10,344 nt of DNA, taken from Candidatus Thermokryptus sp. (lineage in GTDB: Bacteria > Bacteroidota > Ignavibacteria > Kryptoniales > Kryptoniaceae). Every line of letters begins with the position of its first letter. The stretch's first letter is position 1. The position numbers and the translations under genes were made by a program. The stretch lies in NCBI GenBank assembly GCA_028276305.1, contig JAPYWO010000015.1, forward strand, positions 1-10,344. The letters run 5' to 3'. Shown in pieces: positions 1 through 7,245 of the stretch. The notes beneath the pieces are model-generated. The model did not search any database. It worked only from the letters and a program-made list of their open reading frames with translations, and was not told where the DNA came from.

Positions 1-1059
1 GGTGTTGCTGCTGATTTCGCCTTTGAGTATCAATGGACTATAATTTGCTCGGGGTTACTGAGCAATGAGTTGATTCATATTGGCTCTTTCCCAACATTTA
101 AAGAGATGGCTGATGGACAAGTGCAAGACAATAATACAACTATGGAAGATTGGTATGGGTATGTACAAAGAGCAAGGTGGGTAGCTGAAAATGCAGCCGA
201 AAGAATCAAACAAATTGTAGGTGTTGATTCCGCTAAAAAAATGATTGAGTATGCGATGGCTCATATATACGCTGGTTATGCGTTAATTCATCTTGCTGAT
301 ATGTGGAATGGTTCGCCAATTGATGGGGGTCCGCTTTTGCCAAGGGATTCAATTTATAACAGAGCGATCAATCATTTCACAGAGGTTATAAGTATAGTAG
401 ATAATTTACCAGCGGGAAGGACATTTAAAAATGGGCATCAGACATTAAATAAGGATCAAGTTAAAGCGATCGCTTATCTTGGTAGAGCAAGGGCGAAATT
501 ATTTAAAGGTGATTTAGCTGGTGCGTATAATGATGTTGCTAACCCAGCATTGTTTACAGGGCTTAGATTTGACGCTGTTTATTCAGAGAATACCAGCCGT
601 GAGAATAACTTAGTTTACATTTATGCATATGATAGACCCGAGGTCGCTGTTGGACCAAGACATCAAATTACTGATGACCCACAGCGTGTCCCTGTGCAAC
701 CGCCAACGGCAGGAAGACCATATTGGAGGCAAGCTAAATATACATCACGCGCAAGTGATATTGCAATTGCCAAATGGCAAGAAGCAGCGTTAATAAGGGC
801 TGAATATTACCTATCTCAAAACAACACTACTGCAGCTTTGGCTGAGATTAATTCTATTAGAAGCGCTGCTGGTTTAACCCCAGTAGCAACGGTTGATGTA
901 AATACTCTCAGGGAGGAGAGGAAAAGGGAGTTCTTCCTTGAAGGGATGTATTTACAAGATTTGAGGCGGTTTAACGATCCTTTCTTAACCGGACGTATGG
1001 CTTTCTTCCCGCTTGGAAGAAGGGAGAAAGATACAAATCCAAATTTGGGCGGTAAATAG
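1..1059 (+). CDS. SusD/RagB-family outer-membrane nutrient-uptake protein, 5'-truncated by window edge
   Basis: The reading frame is open from base 1 to the TAG at 1057-1059, giving 352 residues of a gene that begins to the left. The TTG at 70 is in frame but is not needed as a start. SusD-like proteins are surface lipoproteins that form the lid over a TonB-dependent SusC transporter and capture glycans or peptides. Here the helical (TPR-like) part shows in a stretch with HLADMWNGSP followed by a helix ending in FTEVISIVDNL. The C-terminal hallmarks are the helix leading into INSIRSAAGL, then LREERKREFFLEGMYLQDLRRF, then the closing FPLGRREKDTNPNL, which matches the family's usual proline-rich end. 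SusD proteins are normally about 450-600 residues, so roughly the first third, including any lipoprotein signal, is outside the window. The substrate cannot be told. No SusC gene is visible; it would be expected upstream. Confidence 0.87.
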   Translation, partial: GVAADFAFEYQWTIICSGLLSNELIHIGSFPTFKEMADGQVQDNNTTMEDWYGYVQRARWVAENAAERIKQIVGVDSAKKMIEYAMAHIYAGYALIHLADMWNGSPIDGGPLLPRDSIYNRAINHFTEVISIVDNLPAGRTFKNGHQTLNKDQVKAIAYLGRARAKLFKGDLAGAYNDVANPALFTGLRFDAVYSENTSRENNLVYIYAYDRPEVAVGPRHQITDDPQRVPVQPPTAGRPYWRQAKYTSRASDIAIAKWQEAALIRAEYYLSQNNTTAALAEINSIRSAAGLTPVATVDVNTLREERKREFFLEGMYLQDLRRFNDPFLTGRMAFFPLGRREKDTNPNLGGK

Positions 1060-1078
1060 TTAAGATTTCCCAATTTTC

Positions 1079-1107
1079 AAAGCCGTGGCTTTTGCCACGG
1101 CTTTTTT
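1079..1107 (+). terminator. Strong intrinsic (rho-independent) terminator after the SusD-like gene
   Basis: A perfect 11-bp stem (AAAGCCGTGGC at 1079-1089 against GCCACGGCTTT at 1094-1104) closes on a TTTT loop. A run of six T (1102-1107) and then more T-rich sequence follow it. It starts 19 nt after the SusD stop codon and separates that gene from ubiE. On the opposite strand the flank after the stem is not a T run, so it works best in the + direction. Confidence 0.9.
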
Positions 1108-1155
1108 ATTTTATGAAGATTTCAATTAACTTTTTGAAAAAACATTTCAGCGCTT

Positions 1156-1887
1156 ATGGCTGATAAAAACTCGCTTCAAAATGTCTTCGTTGAAAAAACA
1201 GCAAAGCAAAACTATGTCCGTGAAATGTTTGATTCAATTGCGTATAGATATGATTTTCTAAATCACCTTTTGAGCTTTGGGCTTGACTTTTATTGGCGTT
1301 GGTTCGCAATTCGTAAACTTAATCTAAAAGGTGGCGAAAAAATAATTGACATCGCTTGTGGAACTGGCGACTTTTCAATAATGGCTTCCAAAAGAAAGCC
1401 GTCAATGATTTTCGGCGTTGATGTGTCTTTAAATATGCTTAAGATTTTTCGTCAAAAGGCGCTGAAAAAAGGAATAAAGAAAATATATCTTGTCTGTGCT
1501 TCAGCTGAAAATTTGCCTTTTAAAAGCGAAATGTTTGATGTTTGTCTTGTCGCTTTTGGAGTGAGAAATTTCTCCGACCTTGAAGCAGGACTTAAGGAAA
1601 TTCACAGGGTGTTGAAAAACGGTGGTAAAATCGCTGTGCTTGAATTTTCTATGCCAAAACAACCATTTAAATTGTTTTATCTTTTTTACTTCCGAAGAAT
1701 TCTACCCTTTATCGGAAAACTTTTTTCAAAACATGAAAACGCTTACACTTACCTTCCTGAATCGGTTTTGAGATTTCCAGAGGGTGAAGATTTTGCAAAA
1801 ATTTTAAATAATTGTGGATTTAAACGAGTTGAACTCCATCGCTTGACATTTGGCATTGTGACATTATATATCGGGGTCAAAAATTGA
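1156..1887 (+). CDS. ubiE: Demethylmenaquinone/ubiquinone C-methyltransferase (UbiE/MenG)
   Basis: This 243-residue protein is a class I SAM-dependent methyltransferase of the UbiE/MenG family, which methylates the quinone ring in the last step of menaquinone synthesis. Both family signatures are visible: an N-terminal block with VREMFDSIAYRYDFLNHLLS (about residues 21-40) and a later block with EIHRVLKNGGKIAVLEFS. The SAM-binding glycine motif is DIACGTGD at residues 65-72, followed by the acidic end of strand 2 in FGVDVS. The C-terminal YTYLPESVLRFPEG segment is also typical, and the length is normal for the family. Organisms with SusD proteins generally use menaquinone, so the MenG role is more likely than ubiquinone synthesis; that is an inference from context. 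The ATG at 1156 fits the family N-terminus, though no clear Shine-Dalgarno precedes it. It lies after a terminator and 59 nt before uppS, so it may head the following gene string or be transcribed alone. Confidence 0.93.
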   Translation: MADKNSLQNVFVEKTAKQNYVREMFDSIAYRYDFLNHLLSFGLDFYWRWFAIRKLNLKGGEKIIDIACGTGDFSIMASKRKPSMIFGVDVSLNMLKIFRQKALKKGIKKIYLVCASAENLPFKSEMFDVCLVAFGVRNFSDLEAGLKEIHRVLKNGGKIAVLEFSMPKQPFKLFYLFYFRRILPFIGKLFSKHENAYTYLPESVLRFPEGEDFAKILNNCGFKRVELHRLTFGIVTLYIGVKN

Positions 1888-1914
1888 TTTTTTAAGTTCA
1901 AAGAGTTAAATTTC
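1884..1914 (+). promoter_or_regulatory. Possible Bacteroidetes-type promoter before uppS (weak)
   Basis: TTG at 1884-1886 is followed 20 nt later by TAAATTTC at 1907-1914. Bacteroidetes primary-sigma promoters have a TTTG box at about -33 and TAnnTTTG at about -7, with spacing near 20. This candidate has 7 of 8 bases of the -7 box and would start transcription shortly before the uppS ribosome-binding site. In AT-rich DNA such matches arise by chance, so this is a weak call. uppS may instead be read through from ubiE. Confidence 0.2.
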
Positions 1915-1934
1915 AAATCAGAATTCCAAAGAAA

Positions 1935-1940
1935 AAGGAA
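1935..1940 (+). promoter_or_regulatory. Ribosome-binding site that supports the TTG start of uppS
   Basis: AAGGAA lies 6 nt before the TTG at 1947 and is the only Shine-Dalgarno-like sequence near the gene's 5' end. There is no in-frame ATG before the conserved core, and the nearest in-frame alternative (GTG at 1983) has no comparable purine block at the right distance. Confidence 0.65.
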
Positions 1941-1946
1941 AGTTTA

Positions 1947-2795
1947 TTGCGATTCTTCAAAAAAAGCAAGGGTGATGAGAGTGTGAGTGACTCATCATCA
2001 AAGGTCTCGTTGAAATTATCCACGGATAGAAAAATTCAAGAGGAGTTGAAGAGAAGCGGAGAAATTCCAACGCATATAGCAATTATAATGGACGGTAACG
2101 GAAGATGGGCTAAAAGGAGAGGACTTCCGAGAGTTGCTGGACATAGAGAAGGTGTTAAGTCAGTTCGTGATGTCGTTGAGGCATGTGCTCAACTTGGAGT
2201 TAAATATCTCACCTTGTTTGCTTTCTCAACCGAGAATTGGCGAAGACCCAAAGAGGAGATTGACACACTGATGAAGCTTTTAATAAGGACGCTTCGCTCA
2301 GAGACGGAAAAACTTCATAAAAATGACATCAAGCTCATGGCAATTGGTGATATTGATTCTCTTCCAAAGGAAGTTCGTCAGGAATTAAAAGAGGCGATGG
2401 AGAAGACAAAAAATAATAAGAGAATGGTTTTGAATTTGGCGTTAAGCTATAGTGGGAGATGGGAGATAATTGAAGCGGTGAAAGAGATCGCAAGGGATGT
2501 CAAAAAAGGTAAAGTTAAAATAGAAGAGATTGACGACAAACTTTTTTCAAATTACCTTAAAACTGCTGGAATTCCAGACCCCGACCTTTTGATCAGAACA
2601 AGTGGCGAGCTTAGAATAAGTAATTTCTTACTTTGGCAGATCGCATATACTGAACTTTACATCACTGATTGTCTTTGGCCTGATTTTAGAAGAAAACATT
2701 TATATGAAGCGATAAGGGATTATCAGCGAAGGGAAAGAAGATTTGGTATGACAAGTGAGCAGATAAAAAAGAAAGGTTTGAACGGCAATGCGTAA
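1947..2795 (+). CDS. uppS: Isoprenyl transferase (undecaprenyl diphosphate synthase)
   Basis: UppS is a cis-prenyltransferase that extends farnesyl diphosphate with isopentenyl diphosphate. Its product is the C55 carrier lipid used for peptidoglycan and surface polysaccharides. The 282-residue product carries the family's motifs: IAIIMDGNGRWAKRRG with the catalytic Asp at residue 49, GHREGVKSV, LFAFSTENWRRP, SGRWEIIEAV, and near the C-terminus the Arg-rich LLIRTSGELRISNFLLWQ followed by YTELYITDCLWPDF. These are diagnostic of the cis family, not the unrelated trans-prenyltransferases. The start is a TTG supported by AAGGAA upstream. It gives a charged, Ser-rich N-terminal extension of about 40 residues before the core, longer than the roughly 20 residues in E. 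coli. The 3' end overlaps bamA by 8 nt. The exact product chain length cannot be read from sequence. Confidence 0.94.
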   Translation: MRFFKKSKGDESVSDSSSKVSLKLSTDRKIQEELKRSGEIPTHIAIIMDGNGRWAKRRGLPRVAGHREGVKSVRDVVEACAQLGVKYLTLFAFSTENWRRPKEEIDTLMKLLIRTLRSETEKLHKNDIKLMAIGDIDSLPKEVRQELKEAMEKTKNNKRMVLNLALSYSGRWEIIEAVKEIARDVKKGKVKIEEIDDKLFSNYLKTAGIPDPDLLIRTSGELRISNFLLWQIAYTELYITDCLWPDFRRKHLYEAIRDYQRRERRFGMTSEQIKKKGLNGNA

Positions 2796-5139
2796 GTTGT
2801 TGATTTTGATTTTTGTTTTCGTTTTAAATTTGCATTCGCAAAATCAAGAAGTTTACAAAATACTTGGGATATCGGTTGAGGGGAATACATTTGCTCAACC
2901 GTCGGTGATTATTGCAAATTCAGGGTTAAAAGTTGGTGATGAAATAAGTTTCGCAAGGGTCGGGAACAATATAATTGCGGGAGATAAAATTAGAAATGCG
3001 ATCAAACAACTTTGGGCGTTGAGGATTTTTAAGGATGTGAGAATAGAAATAGAAAATCAAGTTAACGATGGAGTTTATCTTTTAATAAGAGTTGAAGAGT
3101 ATCCACGGCTTGGAGATATAATAGTTGAGGGCAACAAAGAGATTTCAACAAAGGATATAAAGAACAAAATTAACCTCGTAAGAGGGCAAGTAATCGCTGA
3201 AAATAGATTGTCAGCAGTGCGGAGTGAGATAAAGAAAATTTACGAGGAAAAAGGTTATTTCCTTGCAGATGTAAATTTTGAGGTGTTACCGACGAAGGAG
3301 GGCAGGGCTAATTTGAAGGTGAAGATAAACGAGGGGAAGAAAATTTCTATAAAGAGGATAATTTTTGAAGGTAATGTTAAAGTCAAGGATGGGGATTTGA
3401 AGGGAGCTATGAAGGATACCAAAGAGAAAAAATGGTGGATGTTTTGGAGGACAGCGAAATTTGAGAGAAAAAAGTTTGAAGATGACAAAAAGAAGTTAAT
3501 TGAGTATTACAGGAAAAAGGGTTTTAAAGATGCCACGATTCTCTATGATTCCGTTTATACCGATGAAAAAAGGGAGGGACTTTATATAAAGATAAAGCTT
3601 CACGAGGGACCGCAATACAAAGTGAGAAATATAACTTGGGATGGGAACACGGTCTTTGATGACAAGGTTTTGACCGAACGACTTGATTTTAAGCCCGGGG
3701 ATATTTATAACCGTGAGAAGTTTGAGAAAAATTTGTATGGTAACGATCAACAAACAGATGTAGCTTCACTTTACCTTGATAATGGCTATTTAACGATGAG
3801 CATGCAACCGGAGGAGGTTAAAGTTAGTGAGGATACGATTGATATCGTAATCCATGTTTATGAAGGAAAACAATTTAGAATCAGAAGGGTTGAGATAAAA
3901 GGGAACACCAAGACAAAGGATAGGGTGATAAGAAGAGAGCTTTACACGATACCGGGTAAATTTTTCAGTAGAAGTGACATTGTAAGAAGTATAAGGAATC
4001 TTGCTGTCTTGAATTACTTTAATCCAGAGAAATTGAAGCCAGATTATAAGATGGTTAGCGATTCAACAGTTGATTTGACTTATGAAGTGGAGGAAAAGTC
4101 AAGCGATACTTTCAATGCTTCGGTCGGCTATAGCAGTTTTGGTTTACTTGGAAGTATAGGCGTTACCTTCAATAACTTTTCAATTTCTGAGCCATGGCGT
4201 GGTGGCGATGGACAAATGCTTAATTTTGAGTGGGTCTTTGGAAGGTATGATTACAGAACTTTCAGCCTTGGTTTTAGAGAACCTTGGTTTAAAGATACAC
4301 CGACTTCAATTGGATTTAACATTGTTGATACAAGATATGCTTTTACTTATGACCTGAGACAAACGGGTGGCTCGGTAAGTTTAGGCAGAAGATTGAGATG
4401 GCCAGATGATTATTTCAGGGTGGATTATATGTTTAGATTTCAACTTTATAATGTCAGTGGAACAGGTGGATATTATAGAGAGGGTAAGTGGAGTCAGTTT
4501 AGTTTTACGCAAGTTATCTCAAGAAACAGCATAGACAATCCGATATTCCCAACGGTTGGTTCAAATTTTTCGCTTTCAACTGAAATCTCCGGTGGTCCTA
4601 TACTTCCGGGGAATACCGATTACTTTAAAATTTATGTCAGTTCTGAATGGTTTAGCAGAGTTTTCAATTGGAACAAACTTGTATGGTATAATTCATTTGA
4701 TTGGGGTTATGTGGATGGTTTTTATCGTGGTGCTTTCATTCCGCCAATTGAGATGTTTTCAATGGGTGGGACTGGACTTGGTTATATAGCTGTTACACCT
4801 TTGCGAGGATATGAAGATATGTCAATCGGGACAACGCCAACACGGGTGCCTGAGGGAAAAGTTTTAATGAAATACACAACTGAGTTAAGATTTGGTGTCA
4901 CTATGAACCCAATGCCGATTTACTTGCTTCTGTTTGCTGAAGCGGGGAATGCCTGGGCTAGGACAAGACAGGTTAACATTTTTGATTTGAAAAGGTCAAT
5001 TGGTTTTGGCGTTCGTTTGCATATGCAACCAATCGGGTTGATTGGATTTGATTACGGTTATGGCTTTGATGATGTATTTCCAAAAGATGGGAAGCCAGAT
5101 GGGTGGCACTTTCATTTTCAATTTGGGAGAGGTTTTTAA
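2788..5139 (+). CDS. bamA: Outer-membrane protein assembly factor BamA (Omp85 family)
   Basis: BamA is the central subunit of the machine that folds and inserts beta-barrel proteins into the outer membrane. The 783-residue product has a signal peptide (about residues 1-17, cleavage likely between S17 and Q18). Five POTRA repeats follow, at roughly 22-106, 107-188, 189-279, 280-365 and 366-440. Each opens with a strand resembling the IxxEGN motif (SVEGN, IVEGN, IFEGN, ITWDGN, IKGN). The C-terminal barrel runs from about 440 to 783. It contains the conserved loop-6 Arg-Gly-aromatic motif as LRGY (R673) and ends in Phe, as a BamA substrate or barrel normally does. The third POTRA carries a Lys/Trp-rich KEKKWWMFW segment of the kind I recall from Bacteroidetes homologues. 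The start overlaps the end of uppS by 8 nt, suggesting coupled translation. Placement between uppS and two skp genes fits the Bacteroidetes order. The full length argues against the shorter TamA or FhaC relatives. Confidence 0.95.
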   Translation: MRKLLILIFVFVLNLHSQNQEVYKILGISVEGNTFAQPSVIIANSGLKVGDEISFARVGNNIIAGDKIRNAIKQLWALRIFKDVRIEIENQVNDGVYLLIRVEEYPRLGDIIVEGNKEISTKDIKNKINLVRGQVIAENRLSAVRSEIKKIYEEKGYFLADVNFEVLPTKEGRANLKVKINEGKKISIKRIIFEGNVKVKDGDLKGAMKDTKEKKWWMFWRTAKFERKKFEDDKKKLIEYYRKKGFKDATILYDSVYTDEKREGLYIKIKLHEGPQYKVRNITWDGNTVFDDKVLTERLDFKPGDIYNREKFEKNLYGNDQQTDVASLYLDNGYLTMSMQPEEVKVSEDTIDIVIHVYEGKQFRIRRVEIKGNTKTKDRVIRRELYTIPGKFFSRSDIVRSIRNLAVLNYFNPEKLKPDYKMVSDSTVDLTYEVEEKSSDTFNASVGYSSFGLLGSIGVTFNNFSISEPWRGGDGQMLNFEWVFGRYDYRTFSLGFREPWFKDTPTSIGFNIVDTRYAFTYDLRQTGGSVSLGRRLRWPDDYFRVDYMFRFQLYNVSGTGGYYREGKWSQFSFTQVISRNSIDNPIFPTVGSNFSLSTEISGGPILPGNTDYFKIYVSSEWFSRVFNWNKLVWYNSFDWGYVDGFYRGAFIPPIEMFSMGGTGLGYIAVTPLRGYEDMSIGTTPTRVPEGKVLMKYTTELRFGVTMNPMPIYLLLFAEAGNAWARTRQVNIFDLKRSIGFGVRLHMQPIGLIGFDYGYGFDDVFPKDGKPDGWHFHFQFGRGF

Positions 5140-5156
5140 TTCAAAAACTAAACTAT

Positions 5157-5160
5157 GGAG
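5157..5160 (+). promoter_or_regulatory. Ribosome-binding site fixing the start of the first skp gene
   Basis: GGAG lies 5 nt before the ATG at 5166 and only 2 nt before the adjacent ATG at 5163. It favours 5166 and argues against the in-frame GTG at 5103, which lies inside bamA and would place about 20 extra residues before the signal peptide. Confidence 0.6.
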
Positions 5161-5165
5161 AAATG

Positions 5166-5702
5166 ATGAGGAAGAGCATTTTCGCATTAACATTAATTTT
5201 ATTTTTCAATTCCGCTGTATTTTCTCAACAAGCAACGATAAGAATTGGCTATGTTGATTCTGGAGTTATACTCCAGCAACTTCCAGAGGCGCAGAAAATA
5301 CAGAAAGAACTTGACAACCTTTTGCAGAAATATCAAAGTGAACTTGACAAAATGGTCAAGACATACCAGAGCAAACTTGATGAGTATCAGAAAAAAGAGG
5401 CGATGTTAAATCCGCAAGCGAAGGAAAGTATGCAAAGGGAAATAATGGAACTTGAACAGAAAATCTATGAATACAGGAATCAAAAGCTCGGACCCCAAGG
5501 TGAGTTTGAACAGGAAAGAGAAAAGCGTCTTAAACCTTTAAGGGATAAGATAATTGATGCCATTGAGGAAGTCGCAAGGGAAGAGAAGTTAAATTTCGTT
5601 TTTGACAAAGCAGGGGATGTGATATTGCTTTACGCTGATAAGCAGTTTGATATAACTTTCAAAGTCCTTGACAAATTAACAAGAGGGAGCAAATCTAAAT
5701 GA
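5166..5702 (+). CDS. skp: OmpH/Skp-family periplasmic chaperone, first of a tandem pair
   Basis: Skp (OmpH) is a trimeric, jellyfish-shaped periplasmic chaperone that holds unfolded outer-membrane proteins on their way to BamA. The 178-residue product has a clear signal peptide (basic MRKS, hydrophobic core, cleavage expected after VFS at residue 20, leaving Q21). The family's first strand follows (IRIGYVDSGVILQQLPEAQ), then a long charged coiled-coil arm rich in Lys, Glu and Gln (about 45-125). The C-terminal return to the trimer core includes NFVFDKAGDVILLYADKQFD. E. coli Skp is 161 residues, so the size is normal. I chose the ATG at 5166 because of the GGAG before it; ATG 5163 is nearly equivalent. 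It lies 26 nt after bamA and its stop overlaps the next start as ATGA. It is a paralogue of the following gene. Confidence 0.9.
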   Translation: MRKSIFALTLILFFNSAVFSQQATIRIGYVDSGVILQQLPEAQKIQKELDNLLQKYQSELDKMVKTYQSKLDEYQKKEAMLNPQAKESMQREIMELEQKIYEYRNQKLGPQGEFEQEREKRLKPLRDKIIDAIEEVAREEKLNFVFDKAGDVILLYADKQFDITFKVLDKLTRGSKSK

Positions 5703-6211
5703 AAAGATTTCTTCTGTTATTTGTTCTTACACTTTCATTGCCTTTGTTTTCACAGGTGAAGGTGGGTTATGTTGATTCAGAAACGATAATGAGACAGCTT
5801 CCCGAGGCTCAGGAGGCGCAAAGGAAAATTGACGCACTTGTTCAACAATGGCAAGCGGAACTCCAAAAGATGAAGGACGAATGGAAATCAAAATATGATG
5901 AGTATGAAAGGAGAAAACTTATATTGACGGATGAAGCAAGGGCGCAAATGGAAAGGGAACTTTCTGAGCTTGACAGAAGAATAGCTGAATTTCAAATGCA
6001 AAAATTCGGTCCGGATGGAGAACTTTACCGGAAACAAGATGAGTTGATCAAACCGGTGCAGAGTAAGATTTTCAACGCAATAAAAGAGGTCGCACTGGAA
6101 GAGGGTTTTGATTTCGTTTTTGATAAAAGTGGGGAGATTTTGCTTTTGTACGCAAACGAAAAATATGACCTTACACAGAAAGTCCTAAATAAACTTTTAC
6201 AATTGCGATGA
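5699..6211 (+). CDS. skp: OmpH/Skp-family periplasmic chaperone, second of a tandem pair
   Basis: This 170-residue protein is a close paralogue of the preceding gene. It shares the layout of signal peptide (cleavage expected after LFS at residue 18, leaving Q19), VKVGYVDSETIMRQLPEAQ, an alpha-helical coiled-coil arm, a FGPDGE turn matching LGPQGE in the first copy, and the core segment FVFDKSGEILLLYANEKYD. The arm here is richer in Trp and Arg (QQWQAELQKMKDEWKSKYDEY), so the client-binding surface may differ. Translation is probably coupled at both ends: its ATG overlaps the stop of the first copy (ATGA at 5699-5702) and its own stop overlaps the lpxD start (ATGA at 6208-6211). A GGGAG about 9 nt upstream also allows independent initiation. 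Whether the two form homo- or heterotrimers cannot be told from sequence. Confidence 0.9.
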   Translation: MKRFLLLFVLTLSLPLFSQVKVGYVDSETIMRQLPEAQEAQRKIDALVQQWQAELQKMKDEWKSKYDEYERRKLILTDEARAQMERELSELDRRIAEFQMQKFGPDGELYRKQDELIKPVQSKIFNAIKEVALEEGFDFVFDKSGEILLLYANEKYDLTQKVLNKLLQLR

Positions 6212-7242
6212 AATTAAAGGAAATCGCAAGTTATTTGAACTGTGAAATTGTTGGTGACGCTGATGTTGAAATTAATAAAGTTTCAGAAATTCAAAATGCA
6301 AGTAAAGGTGACATTACTTTCATAGCTAATCCAAAGTATGAAAAGTTTTTTGAGACGACGAACGCCTCGGCAGTTATAGTTGCGAAAAATTTTCAAAAGA
6401 GAAGGGATGATTTATCTTTGCTTCTGGTGGATGATCCGTATTATGCATTTGTAAAGGTGTTAAAAATTTTGAATCCGCCGTTGGAACTGCTTCCCCCGGG
6501 GATACATCAAACAGCAGTGATTTCAAAAACGGCTGTTTTAGGTGAAAATGTCCGCGTAGGTGCAAATGTTGTAATCGGTGAAAGGGTTAAAATCGGAGAT
6601 AATTCAGTTATAATGCACGGCGTCGTCATCGGTGATGATGTTGAAATTGGTAGCGATGTTTTGATCTACCCAAATGTCACAGTTTATCATAAATGTAAAA
6701 TTGGCAATCGTGTTATAATTCACTCTGGAACTGTGATTGGAAGTGATGGTTTTGGATTTGCCCCCAGACCTGACGGGACATATGAGAAAATCCCTCAAGT
6801 TGGTATAGTTGTGATTGAAGATGATGTTGAAATCGGTTCAAATTGCTCAATAGATCGTGCCACGCTTGGGGAGACGATTATAAAGCGAGGTGCTAAACTT
6901 GACAATTTAATTCAAATAGCTCACAATGTCGTAATAGGTGAGAATACAGTTATTGCTGCACAGACGGGGATTGCTGGTAGTACTAAAATTGGTAAGAACT
7001 GTGTTCTTGCAGGTCAAGTGGGAATCGTCGGTCATATAGAAATTGCCGATAGAACGACGATAGCAGCTCAGTCAGGGGTTTCAAAATCAATAACAGAGCC
7101 GGGGAAAGTTTATTTTGGTTACCCTGCTCGTGAACATTCCATCGCTTTAAGAATTGAAGGTGCGATAAGGCAGCTTCCAGATTTAATAAAGGAGTTTCGT
7201 GATTTGAAAAGTAAAATTGAAAAATTAGTTTCGGGAGGTTGA
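6208..7242 (+). CDS. lpxD: UDP-3-O-(3-hydroxyacyl)glucosamine N-acyltransferase
   Basis: LpxD transfers a second 3-hydroxyacyl chain from ACP to the 2-amino group of UDP-3-O-acylglucosamine, the third step of lipid A synthesis, in the cytoplasm. The 344 residues divide into the LpxD-specific N-terminal uridine-binding domain (about 1-100, with ISEIQNA-like and GDITFIANPKY segments), a left-handed beta-helix of hexapeptide repeats (about 105-300), and a C-terminal helix (about 310-344) that packs the trimer. Family landmarks visible are IGSDGFGFAP, NCSIDRATLG and IAHNVVIGENTVIAAQTGIAG. The catalytic His in the last of these is at residue 239, the same number as in the E. coli enzyme. The length is normal. 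There is no obvious Shine-Dalgarno before the ATG, which overlaps the skp stop, so initiation probably depends on the upstream ribosome. Confidence 0.95.
   Translation: MKLKEIASYLNCEIVGDADVEINKVSEIQNASKGDITFIANPKYEKFFETTNASAVIVAKNFQKRRDDLSLLLVDDPYYAFVKVLKILNPPLELLPPGIHQTAVISKTAVLGENVRVGANVVIGERVKIGDNSVIMHGVVIGDDVEIGSDVLIYPNVTVYHKCKIGNRVIIHSGTVIGSDGFGFAPRPDGTYEKIPQVGIVVIEDDVEIGSNCSIDRATLGETIIKRGAKLDNLIQIAHNVVIGENTVIAAQTGIAGSTKIGKNCVLAGQVGIVGHIEIADRTTIAAQSGVSKSITEPGKVYFGYPAREHSIALRIEGAIRQLPDLIKEFRDLKSKIEKLVSGG
7233..7239 (+). promoter_or_regulatory. Strong ribosome-binding site for lpxC-fabZ
   Basis: GGGAGGT, close to the ideal anti-16S complement, ends 6 nt before the ATG at 7246 and overlaps the last codons of lpxD. 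It is the best Shine-Dalgarno in the gene string. It suggests this gene is initiated efficiently on its own, while its neighbours rely on stop-start overlaps. Confidence 0.7.
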
Positions 7243-7245
7243 AAA

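Noticed and set aside
1127..1134. TAACTTTT as a -7 promoter box for ubiE
   Set aside because: It has one mismatch to TAnnTTTG and no TTG box at the right distance upstream, where the terminator stem lies. Not distinguishable from chance in AT-rich DNA.
1888..1946. Terminator or small RNA between ubiE and uppS
   Set aside because: There is a T-rich run after the ubiE stop but no stable hairpin before it, and nothing else structured in these 59 nt.
4556..4789. Open frame of 77 codons inside the bamA barrel region
   Set aside because: It is in another phase of a strongly conserved gene, has no family resemblance and no ribosome-binding site.
5103..5165. GTG start at 5103 giving the first Skp a longer N-terminus inside bamA
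   Set aside because: It would put about 20 non-signal residues before a perfect signal peptide. The GGAG at 5157-5160 points to the ATG pair at 5163/5166.
6520..7080. Recurring short DNA pattern (ATCGGTGA/ATTGGT-like) suggesting a repeat array
   Set aside because: It is the codon-level echo of hexapeptide beta-helix repeats (IG-D/N-V pattern) in LpxD, seen again in lpxA at 8700-9200. It is protein structure, not a DNA repeat element.
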